Origin: Catenibacterium mitsuoka_A
GTDB lineage: Bacteria; Bacillota_I; Bacilli_A; Erysipelotrichales; Coprobacillaceae
DNA length: 11,966 nucleotides
NCBI RefSeq assembly: GCF_964259225.1
Contig: NZ_CAXVKN010000072.1
Reading direction: 5' to 3' (one strand)
Shown here: one piece after another, positions 5,814-11,604 of the stretch
How positions within the stretch are numbered: the stretch's first letter is position 1
Layout: the number at the start of each line of letters is the position of its first letter
Made by a program: the position numbers and the translations under genes
Notes under the pieces: model-generated
Database searches by the model: none
What the model was told of the DNA's origin: nothing
The model's input: the letters and a program-made list of their open reading frames with translations, nothing else

Positions 5814-6773
5814 TCAAACTCCCTTCAATACTTTATATACCATACCATCTAATAATAATGCAAGATTGACATTATTGTTGAGTCTTTCAGCATATTCTAA
5901 TATGATTTCTATTTTCTGTAATATTTTACCATCTTCTGGCATCTTCTCAAAGAAATCTTTATGTTTCACAAATAATACAGGTATAGAATGTTTCACGTGA
6001 AACATATCCCTCATGCCTAACACCAGAAGATTTAAGAATAATGCATAGGCTTCTTTATTCTTCTTATACTTCTTACCTAGATTGATCTGTAAATTGATCA
6101 ATAAATCCGATGGTCTCATATATAAATCTTCAATAAAGTAGAATACATAATTCTTAATATCAAAATATAACTCACTGTCCTTATACTCATTACATTCTTC
6201 AATCGAATCAAACAGATGAGGAAGAACCATAGCATCTTCTTCATCCACTCCTTCATTCTTTAGTTTTAACTCTAAAGAATGCTTAGATTCAGGAAGTAAT
6301 TTAATCACCTGACATCTAGATTGAATAGTAGGTAGTACTTTATTAATATTCTTTGTTGTAAGGATTGCATATACTTCTTCTACAGGTTCTTCTAAGAACT
6401 TTAATAAGCTGTTCATTGCCTGAGTTGTCGCATTATCAATATTTTTAAGAATATATACCTTTCCATTATTCTCTACACTTGATTTCACAAACTCTTCCTG
6501 AATATGATCAATATCAGATTTCTTAATAGAAGTCTCTTTACCATCACATACAATCATATCAGGATAAAGACCTTCTTTAATTCGTATACAGTCATCACAA
6601 GTTTTACACGCTAGTGTATCTTCATGGCATATATAAGACTGGGCAATAAATGTCGCAATATCATCCGTATGATCCCCTACTAGAAGAAATGCATGAGTCT
6701 TTTTATTCTCTTTAAAACTCTTCTCTAAGATACGATAGAAGATAGGTTGTGTTTCTTTTAAGAATTCTTTCAT
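5814..6773 (-). CDS. holB: DNA polymerase III delta prime subunit
   Basis: This 319-residue protein is the delta prime subunit of the clamp loader that opens the beta clamp on DNA. It has the AAA+ fold shared with DnaX, a four-cysteine zinc module (Cys49, 56, 59, 62) and the SRC motif (152-154). The P-loop position reads LLVGDHTDD, without the GKT of a working ATPase, as expected for delta prime. The start codon overlaps the tmk stop (ATGA), giving tight translational coupling. The order tmk-holB-ricT is as in Bacillus but without yaaQ and yaaR. Residues 257-262 (MFHVKH) are encoded by an embedded parS site, so six codons here may be constrained by DNA binding as well as by the protein. Confidence 0.95.
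   Translation of the reverse strand: MKEFLKETQPIFYRILEKSFKENKKTHAFLLVGDHTDDIATFIAQSYICHEDTLACKTCDDCIRIKEGLYPDMIVCDGKETSIKKSDIDHIQEEFVKSSVENNGKVYILKNIDNATTQAMNSLLKFLEEPVEEVYAILTTKNINKVLPTIQSRCQVIKLLPESKHSLELKLKNEGVDEEDAMVLPHLFDSIEECNEYKDSELYFDIKNYVFYFIEDLYMRPSDLLINLQINLGKKYKKNKEAYALFLNLLVLGMRDMFHVKHSIPVLFVKHKDFFEKMPEDGKILQKIEIILEYAERLNNNVNLALLLDGMVYKVLKGV
5989..6004. promoter_or_regulatory. parS: parS site 2 (ParB/Spo0J binding), inside holB
   Basis: A second perfect TGTTTCACGTGAAACA lies in the coding sequence of holB, 2.7 kb from the first. It is read there as Met-Phe-His-Val-Lys-His (residues 257-262). A half-site, TGTTTCAC, lies close by at 5962-5969. Confidence 0.93.
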
Positions 6774-7384
6774 AGTCTATCCTTTACAATTTCATAAACC
6801 TGACGATATACTTCTTCAACTGGTAAAGAAGCATCTACTTTCACAATTCTATCTGGGAATTTATCACAAATCATCTGATATCCTTCATACACTTTATGAT
6901 GGAAATCCAATGATTCTAAATCTAATCTATTGACTTCTCTATCCCCTGTAATACGCTTTAAAGCGACTTCAGGTTTTACATCAAAGAAAATAGTTAAATC
7001 AGGAAGAATACCATCTGTCGCAAAAAGATTCATATTGTAGATATTATCTACACCAATACCTCTCCCAATTCCCTGATAAACTAGAGAACTATCAATAAAA
7101 CGATCGCATATCACAATACCATCTTCCTTTAATACAGGAAGTACTTTTTCTACTAGATGCTGTCTTCTGCTTGCTGCATAAAGTAATGCTTCAGTTCTTG
7201 CATCCATCTTCGTATTATTGACATCAGTAATCACATCTCTGATCTGTTCGGCAATATCTACACCACCAGGTTCTCTACTAAAAGTGATATTATATCCTTC
7301 TTCAATAAACTGTTTATGTAACATCTTTGCAATAGTCGTTTTACCACTGCCTTCTCCACCTTCAAAAGTAATAAATAAACTCAT
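6770..7384 (-). CDS. tmk: dTMP kinase (thymidylate kinase)
   Basis: This 204-residue enzyme phosphorylates dTMP to dTDP with ATP, the last specific step before dTTP. The P-loop GGEGSGKT spans residues 9-16, the substrate-binding DRF (94-96) lies in VICDRFIDSS, and the segment SREPGG (36-41) contacts dTMP. A lid segment RITGDREVNRLD follows near residue 150. The ATG at 7384 is chosen because AAGGAG lies about 8 nt upstream; an ATG at 7405 would enclose that site. It is the first gene of the tmk-holB-ricT-yabB-rsmI unit, after the recR terminator. A TATAAT lies at 7410-7415, and it overlaps holB by 4 bp. Confidence 0.95.
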   Translation of the reverse strand: MSLFITFEGGEGSGKTTIAKMLHKQFIEEGYNITFSREPGGVDIAEQIRDVITDVNNTKMDARTEALLYAASRRQHLVEKVLPVLKEDGIVICDRFIDSSLVYQGIGRGIGVDNIYNMNLFATDGILPDLTIFFDVKPEVALKRITGDREVNRLDLESLDFHHKVYEGYQMICDKFPDRIVKVDASLPVEEVYRQVYEIVKDRL

Positions 7385-7409
7385 ATCATACGCTCCTTCA
7401 AACATTAAT

Positions 7410-7438
7410 ATTATATGTGATTTACAATGTTTTTTCCA
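7410..7438 (-). promoter_or_regulatory. Candidate promoter of the tmk-holB-ricT-yabB-rsmI unit
   Basis: A perfect TATAAT (7410-7415, minus strand) has TGGAAA (7433-7438) 17 bp upstream, a four-of-six match to the -35 consensus. It lies between the recR terminator and tmk, giving a leader of about 20 nt. Confidence 0.5.
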
Positions 7439-7443
7439 TAATT

Positions 7444-7469
7444 AAAAAGAAGGTTCTTATACCTTCTTT
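7444..7469 (-). terminator. Intrinsic terminator of the dnaX-ybaB-recR unit
   Basis: On the minus strand a 9-bp stem AAAGAAGGT/ACCTTCTTT with a 6-nt loop (7446-7469) runs into TTTTT then AATT. The recR stop codon (7457-7459) falls in the loop, so the last recR codons form one arm. Confidence 0.75.
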
Positions 7470-8050
7470 CTACCTTCAAATGATTTTAATAATGTGAGTT
7501 CGTCTGCATAGTCAAGAGAACTTCCAATTGGTAAACCATGCGCAATACGTGTTGTATTAACACCTTTTTTATCTAATAGCTTTGCAAGGAAGAGTGCTGT
7601 TGTTTCCCCTTCTCTTGTCGCATTTGTCGCAATAATCACTTCTTTTGTATCAGGAGTAATACGATCAAATAAACTCATGATGTTCAAATCATCCATAGTC
7701 TTGCCATCCATAATAGAAATTGTACCACCTAATACATGATATAAACCATGGTACTCTTTCATCTTTTCCATCGCAAAGACATCCTTAGGAGATTCTACAA
7801 CACATATTGTCGATTGATCTCTTTCGTGATCAGCACATATCTCACACTTATCACCTTCACTTAAATTACCACATATAGGACAAGTATGGACATTTTCTTT
7901 AAATGAAGTCAGTGCCTGTGAGAATCTTTTTACATCTTCTTCTGACATATCATAAATCGCATAAGCCATTCTTTCAGCACCTTTATTTCCAATACCTGGC
8001 AACATTTTAAAACATGTCATTAACTCTTCAAAACTCTTTGGATATTCCAT
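7457..8050 (-). CDS. recR: Recombination mediator RecR
   Basis: This 197-residue protein works with RecO and RecF to load RecA on SSB-coated gapped DNA. It shows the helix-hairpin-helix region LPGIGNKGAERMA (17-29), the C4 zinc finger (Cys57, Cys60, Cys69, Cys72) and a TOPRIM domain from about residue 80, with ICVVESPKD and the Walker B-like end HGLPIGSSLDYADE. The length is typical. The start codon lies 1 bp after the ybaB stop, and no Shine-Dalgarno is visible before it, so it probably depends on ribosomes finishing ybaB. It is the last gene of the dnaX-ybaB-recR unit, and this order is widely conserved. Confidence 0.96.
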   Translation of the reverse strand: MEYPKSFEELMTCFKMLPGIGNKGAERMAYAIYDMSEEDVKRFSQALTSFKENVHTCPICGNLSEGDKCEICADHERDQSTICVVESPKDVFAMEKMKEYHGLYHVLGGTISIMDGKTMDDLNIMSLFDRITPDTKEVIIATNATREGETTALFLAKLLDKKGVNTTRIAHGLPIGSSLDYADELTLLKSFEGRKKV

Positions 8051-8051
8051 A

Positions 8052-8354
8052 TTACATAAAAGAAGATAAATCTAATCCACCAGTGAGGGATTTCATATTG
8101 TCTTCCTTCTCCTTTTCTACCTGACTAATTCCCTGATTAATCGCAATCATCATCAAGTCTTCTAACATATCTTTATCATCCATAAGATCCTGACTGATAT
8201 GTAATTCAGTGATCTGATACTTACCATTGATTTTACCTGTAATCAAATTATTCTGACAAGAAAAACTAAAACTCTTGTTTTCTAATTCTTTTTGTTGATT
8301 TGAGGCTGTTTCACCCATTTTCTTTGCGGTTTCTAAAAGCGAATTGAAATCCAT
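8052..8354 (-). CDS. ybaB: YbaB/EbfC family nucleoid-associated protein
   Basis: This 100-residue protein matches the YbaB/EbfC family (YaaK in B. subtilis), small dimeric DNA-binding proteins that coat or bridge the nucleoid. It shows the usual helix-strand-helix layout: an N-terminal helix (about 3-30), a central stretch LITGKINGKYQITELHIS, and a C-terminal acidic helix. The place between dnaX and recR supports the call. The start is 2 bp after dnaX, and its ribosome site GGAGG is formed by the last two sense codons of dnaX, so the genes are coupled. Confidence 0.93.
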   Translation of the reverse strand: MDFNSLLETAKKMGETASNQQKELENKSFSFSCQNNLITGKINGKYQITELHISQDLMDDKDMLEDLMMIAINQGISQVEKEKEDNMKSLTGGLDLSSFM

Positions 8355-8356
8355 TT

Positions 8357-10153
8357 TTAATCCTCCTTAAATTCTACAATATCTTCGCCAAACATATCTA
8401 AAGCATACTTCTGTGCATCATTCAAATCGATTCTTTTTAAATCATATCCATCAATATGTTTTAATGTGATTGGTCTCGCCTGAGGAAGCTGTTTGCTTCT
8501 TGCAAGCTGAATATAATGTTGTCTCATCTCTAACCATGCATCATGCTGCATACCAATGAATTTATATTCATGTCCTAATACATCCTTAATTAAAGATGAT
8601 AACTGTTTATAATTCTTATAATAGTTTGCCGCATTCACATCAGGCATTAATTCAAACTCAATAATTAAACCATCTCTACAAGCAGCTACAGGATGTCCCT
8701 GTGATAACATACTTGCTGCTTTAGCTGTATTCATATTAGCCATATAACGTCTAATCACTGGCCACTTCTCCTGTACTTCATTTAAGATCTTACGATCTGC
8801 CTGTACAAGAATATTTAATATATCACTTTGATCTACTTCGATATTATCATCAGATTCATATGTTTCTGGTTCTTCTTTCTTTTCATAATTGAATTGAGGT
8901 ACTGGTTGTTCAGCCTTCTTTTCAATAGCTGGTTCTACTATCTCTTCTTCAATTGGTTCAAAGACAGGTTCTTCCATGATTTCTTCGATTGGTTCTTCCT
9001 TGACTTCAACCTTCTTTACTTCTACAGGTTTTACAGGTTCTTCTTTAATAGGTGTATATTCAATCTTCTGACTTGGTGCATGTTCTTGATTACATAATCT
9101 TAATAATGCAAGTTCAAAATAAATATGTGGATCAGTCGCTCTAATATACTTCTCACTTGCATCCATCAATATATCAATAAAGCTAAAACATTCATCACTT
9201 GTAATATAAGGCACAATGTTTTCTAAGTCTTTCTGTGTCATGACTGACATAATAGAAGCATCTTTTGTATTCCTATAAACAACTATGTCTTTTAATATAT
9301 CAATTAAGTCAAATGTCAATCTCTTAATATCGATACCACTCTTATCCATCTTATCTAATATCTTTAAAGACTCAGACATATTCTTAGATAATAAAACCTT
9401 CAATAAGTTTGTCTTATCATCCATGGATACAATACCATAAATAGTATGAATATCATTAATGCTTAAATGATCATCATTATAGGCAAGACATTGTTCAAGG
9501 ATAGATAAAGCATCTCTCATCCCACCATTCGCAAGTCGAGCAATTAATTCTAAGGATCCATCATCATATGTCTTACCTTCCTCTTTTAAGACATACTGCA
9601 TTCTTTGTACCATTTCCTGGTCAGTAAGTCGTGTGAAATCAAATCTCTGACATCTAGAAATAATAGTAGGTAAGATCTTATGTGGTTCTGTCGTCGCAAG
9701 AATAAAGATGACATGTGCAGGTGGTTCTTCTAATGTCTTTAATAGTGCATTAAAAGCTCCAGGTGACATCATATGTACTTCATCGATAATATAGACTTTA
9801 TATTGTCCTTGTGTCGGTGCATATTTCACCTTATCAATCAGACTTCTTACTTCTTCTACCCCATTATTGCTGGCAGCATCTATTTCAATGACATCTGGAT
9901 GTGTTCCATTTTCAATTTGTTTACAATTCTCACATTCACCACATGGTTTAGGATCACCTGTACAATTAACTGCCTTAGCTAATAACTTTGCGACAGTTGT
10001 CTTCCCTGTTCCACGTGGACCACAAAATAAATATGCATGCGCAATCTTCTTTTCATCTATTGCATGCTTTAATGTAGTAATAATTGCTTCCTGTCCAGCT
10101 ACATCTTTAAATGTCTGTGGACGGTATGTTCTATATAATGATTTATATGCCAT
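8357..10153 (-). CDS. dnaX: DNA polymerase III tau subunit
   Basis: This 598-residue protein is the ATPase subunit of the clamp loader, which also ties the loader to the replicative polymerase and helicase. The AAA+ module has Walker A GPRGTGKT (45-52), a zinc module (Cys64, 71, 74, 77), Walker B IIDEVH (122-127) and SRC (166-168). A collar domain follows to about residue 360. Next comes a linker of some 65 residues rich in Glu, Lys, Val and Pro, then a C-terminal tau domain. I found no A-AAA-AAG slippage heptamer in the linker, so only the full-length form is expected. The ATG at 10153 follows GGAG/GAGG elements; an in-frame TTG 9 bp upstream is less likely. It is the first gene of dnaX-ybaB-recR. 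Confidence 0.96.
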   Translation of the reverse strand: MAYKSLYRTYRPQTFKDVAGQEAIITTLKHAIDEKKIAHAYLFCGPRGTGKTTVAKLLAKAVNCTGDPKPCGECENCKQIENGTHPDVIEIDAASNNGVEEVRSLIDKVKYAPTQGQYKVYIIDEVHMMSPGAFNALLKTLEEPPAHVIFILATTEPHKILPTIISRCQRFDFTRLTDQEMVQRMQYVLKEEGKTYDDGSLELIARLANGGMRDALSILEQCLAYNDDHLSINDIHTIYGIVSMDDKTNLLKVLLSKNMSESLKILDKMDKSGIDIKRLTFDLIDILKDIVVYRNTKDASIMSVMTQKDLENIVPYITSDECFSFIDILMDASEKYIRATDPHIYFELALLRLCNQEHAPSQKIEYTPIKEEPVKPVEVKKVEVKEEPIEEIMEEPVFEPIEEEIVEPAIEKKAEQPVPQFNYEKKEEPETYESDDNIEVDQSDILNILVQADRKILNEVQEKWPVIRRYMANMNTAKAASMLSQGHPVAACRDGLIIEFELMPDVNAANYYKNYKQLSSLIKDVLGHEYKFIGMQHDAWLEMRQHYIQLARSKQLPQARPITLKHIDGYDLKRIDLNDAQKYALDMFGEDIVEFKED

Positions 10154-10173
10154 CTTCCTCAACTCCTTTCTTT

Positions 10174-10179
10174 ATTATA
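10174..10179 (-). promoter_or_regulatory. Candidate -10 box of dnaX
   Basis: A perfect TATAAT on the minus strand lies between the BI-1 terminator and the dnaX ribosome site. The -35 position would fall inside the terminator hairpin and has no good match, so this promoter is tentative. It would start transcription near 10167, about 14 nt before the ATG. Confidence 0.4.
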
Positions 10180-10182
10180 CAT

Positions 10183-10205
10183 AAAAAAAGGTGCCTTAGC
10201 ACCTT
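10183..10205 (-). terminator. Intrinsic terminator of the BAX-inhibitor-1 gene
   Basis: On the minus strand the 7-bp stem AAGGTGC/GCACCTT (10188-10205) with loop TAAG is followed by seven U (10183-10189). It overlaps the TAA stop codon (10204-10206). It separates the tadA/BI-1 pair from dnaX. Confidence 0.85.
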
Positions 10206-10881
10206 AATTATTATCACTTACTAGCATCAATATATCAATAAAAATGTTGATAAAATCCATATAGAGCTGTAATGCACAAAGCAATGCCACACCTTGTAAT
10301 GCTTCCTGAGGTGCAACTTCATAGGCATATTCGATATGCTTAAAATCATAAAGAGTAAGTCCAGTAAAGACTGCAAGATCAAGGAATACGACTAGATAAT
10401 AAAGACCTGGCGCCGAAATAAAGATCAATAAGATATACGCAATCATAAGAACTGGTAAAGCCATTAAACAGACTTTTCCTATACTGATGAAATTATTATT
10501 AGTATGCTGTGTCACTGTATAGAGTAAACCAAAATAAACGGCTGTTACCGCAAATGCAAGTACTGCCACACCTGGTACAACATAATTCAACCACATAGAA
10601 AGCACAATCCCATTAATTACTGAATAAGCAACATAATATGTCTTAGCCTTCTCTATAGCCATATCTTTCACTGTTTTACTAAGCATTAGTACTAATCCTA
10701 TTTCGACAATAGAACATACAATCATAAAAATGAAATAAGACGCACCAAACATTAATTCAAGATGTAAGAATGAAAATAGAAACGAAGTGATTGTAGTGAT
10801 TCCTAATGCGACAGCCATCCATTTCATGATTGAACCAAAGAACTCACCATAACTCATCTTATTACTATAATAAGAATCCAT
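10204..10881 (-). CDS. BAX inhibitor-1 (TMBIM/YetJ/YccA) family membrane protein
   Basis: This 225-residue protein is almost wholly hydrophobic, with about seven membrane helices (near 17-40, 45-67, 80-101, 104-124, 134-155, 158-176 and 197-221). The family includes B. subtilis YetJ, a pH-sensitive calcium leak channel, and E. coli YccA, a modulator of FtsH. The typical segments near the end are present: GLTLYDFKHI (174-183), with conserved Asp179, and LYMDFINIF around Asp209. Its role here is unknown. It starts 2 bp after tadA, and GGAGG is formed by the last tadA codons, so the two are co-translated. It is followed by a terminator. In B. subtilis no such gene lies between yaaJ (tadA) and dnaX. 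Confidence 0.92.
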   Translation of the reverse strand: MDSYYSNKMSYGEFFGSIMKWMAVALGITTITSFLFSFLHLELMFGASYFIFMIVCSIVEIGLVLMLSKTVKDMAIEKAKTYYVAYSVINGIVLSMWLNYVVPGVAVLAFAVTAVYFGLLYTVTQHTNNNFISIGKVCLMALPVLMIAYILLIFISAPGLYYLVVFLDLAVFTGLTLYDFKHIEYAYEVAPQEALQGVALLCALQLYMDFINIFIDILMLVSDNN

Positions 10882-10883
10882 AA

Positions 10884-11327
10884 TTACTTCCTCCTTTTAC
10901 GTTTAAAGAACTCTGATACTATTGTAGCACACTGTTCCTTTAAAATCCCCTGTTGTACATCAGGATGATGATTTACAGGATTATTCTCTATTAACTCTAT
11001 AAAACCTGGCCATCTACTGACGTTCGTACCAATCACTAAACGACTCATACGACTTTGTATAATAGCCCCTGTACACATCATACATGGTTCTAATGTTACA
11101 TACATTGTACAGCCATCTAAATGCCATAAATCAAGATACTCACTTGCTTGATTAATAGCTAATATTTCAGCATGTCCTGTAGCTTTCTTTAAGGTTTCCT
11201 TCTGATTATGTGTACGTGCAATGATTTGTCCTTCATAGACAATAATGCATCCAATAGGTACTTCATCTTCACTCATTGCGATTTCTGCTTCTTTTAATGC
11301 TTCAGCCATATATTCTTCATCACTCAT
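10884..11327 (-). CDS. tadA: tRNA-specific adenosine deaminase TadA
   Basis: This 147-residue cytidine-deaminase-fold enzyme converts A34 to inosine in the anticodon of tRNA-Arg(ACG). The zinc site is complete: HAE (52-54, His ligand and catalytic Glu) and PCMMC (81-85). The substrate loop starts VPIGCIIV (23-30). The ATG at 11327 has AGGAG about 9 nt upstream. It is the first protein gene after the SRP RNA, about 25 bp downstream of the SRP RNA U-tract, and is coupled to the BI-1 gene. No convincing promoter lies in that short gap (a TATATA at 11345-11350 lacks a good -35), so it may depend partly on readthrough from ffs. The C-terminal tail ends in a basic cluster (KRKRRK). Confidence 0.95.
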   Translation of the reverse strand: MSDEEYMAEALKEAEIAMSEDEVPIGCIIVYEGQIIARTHNQKETLKKATGHAEILAINQASEYLDLWHLDGCTMYVTLEPCMMCTGAIIQSRMSRLVIGTNVSRWPGFIELIENNPVNHHPDVQQGILKEQCATIVSEFFKRKRRK

Positions 11328-11349
11328 ACACTATGACTCCTTTTTATAT

Positions 11350-11438
11350 AAAAAAAGTGCCATTACACACAAACAGAGGCCCTTAATGCTGCTACCTTCC
11401 GGTCCTGACATGGTTCAGACATGTTTATTGTAATGGCA
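11350..11438 (-). ncRNA. ffs: Small (4.5S-like) signal recognition particle RNA with its terminator
   Basis: On the minus strand the core GGACCGGAAGGTAGCAGC (11388-11405) is the conserved Ffh-binding apical region of SRP RNA, with the GGAA tetraloop. The ends pair perfectly as GCCATTACA (11437-11429) with TGTAATGGC (11367-11359), closing a long hairpin of about 80 nt. Seven U follow (11350-11356), so the molecule ends in its own intrinsic terminator. No Alu domain is present: the promoter and U-tract leave room only for the small form. The RNA pairs with Ffh to bring membrane proteins to FtsY and SecYEG. It lies just upstream of tadA; B. subtilis has scr between yaaJ (tadA) and dnaX. Confidence 0.95.
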
Positions 11439-11444
11439 AAATTA

Positions 11445-11472
11445 ATTATAACATAATTATTATAAAATGCAA
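11445..11472 (-). promoter_or_regulatory. Promoter of ffs (SRP RNA)
   Basis: On the minus strand TTGCAT (11467-11472), a 16-bp spacer and a perfect extended -10 TGTTATAAT (TATAAT at 11445-11450) place the start near 11438. That is exactly where the SRP RNA closing stem begins. It is the best promoter in the window. Confidence 0.8.
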
Positions 11473-11513
11473 GAAAAAGGAGATTTTACATTTCCTTTCT
11501 CTGATTCCAATGT

Positions 11514-11564
11514 GATAATGTCTCAATGTATCCAAGTTGATAATGTCCCAATTGGGACATTATC
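11514..11564 (+). repeat. Three copies of a 14-bp motif at the IS end
   Basis: GATAATGTCTCAAT (11514-11527) and GATAATGTCCCAAT (11539-11552) are direct copies 25 bp apart differing at one base. The third copy is inverted and read as ATTGGGACATTATC (11551-11564). Multiple copies at an IS end are what transposase-binding sites usually look like. Confidence 0.7.
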
Positions 11565-11570
11565 AACTTG
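11533..11570. repeat. 38-bp perfect palindrome at the IS end
   Basis: The sequence starting CAAGTTGATAATGTCCC at 11533 is perfectly self-complementary to 11570, centred between 11551 and 11552. In RNA it would form a long hairpin with almost no loop; in DNA it is a two-fold site for a dimeric protein. No T-run follows, so it is not a standard terminator. Confidence 0.85.
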
Positions 11571-11582
11571 CCGTGTTAAACT

Positions 11583-11603
11583 ATAACCTCCATGGGAGGT
11601 TAT
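11583..11603 (+). promoter_or_regulatory. Hairpin sequestering the transposase ribosome binding site
   Basis: ATAACCTCC (11583-11591) pairs perfectly with GGAGGTTAT (11595-11603) across a 3-nt loop ATG. The right arm contains the GGAGG Shine-Dalgarno of the transposase, whose ATG (11605) lies one base beyond the stem. Any transcript starting upstream of 11583 would hide the ribosome site. Confidence 0.75.
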
Positions 11604-11604
11604 T

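Noticed and set aside
8828..9097. Phe-rich + strand open frame opposite the dnaX linker
   Set aside because: Its extreme Phe/Tyr content is simply the reverse complement of the Glu/Lys/Pro-rich tau linker.
8357..10153. Programmed frameshift producing a gamma form of DnaX
   Set aside because: No A-AAA-AAG heptamer with a following stem was seen in the linker region; only scattered GAAAAGAAAG runs.
11537..11582. Transposase promoter (TTGATA at 11537 or GGGACA at 11554 with TGTTAAACT at 11574-11582)
   Set aside because: Each option matches only one box well; the palindrome creates symmetric TTGATA/TATCAA by chance, so no single promoter can be supported.
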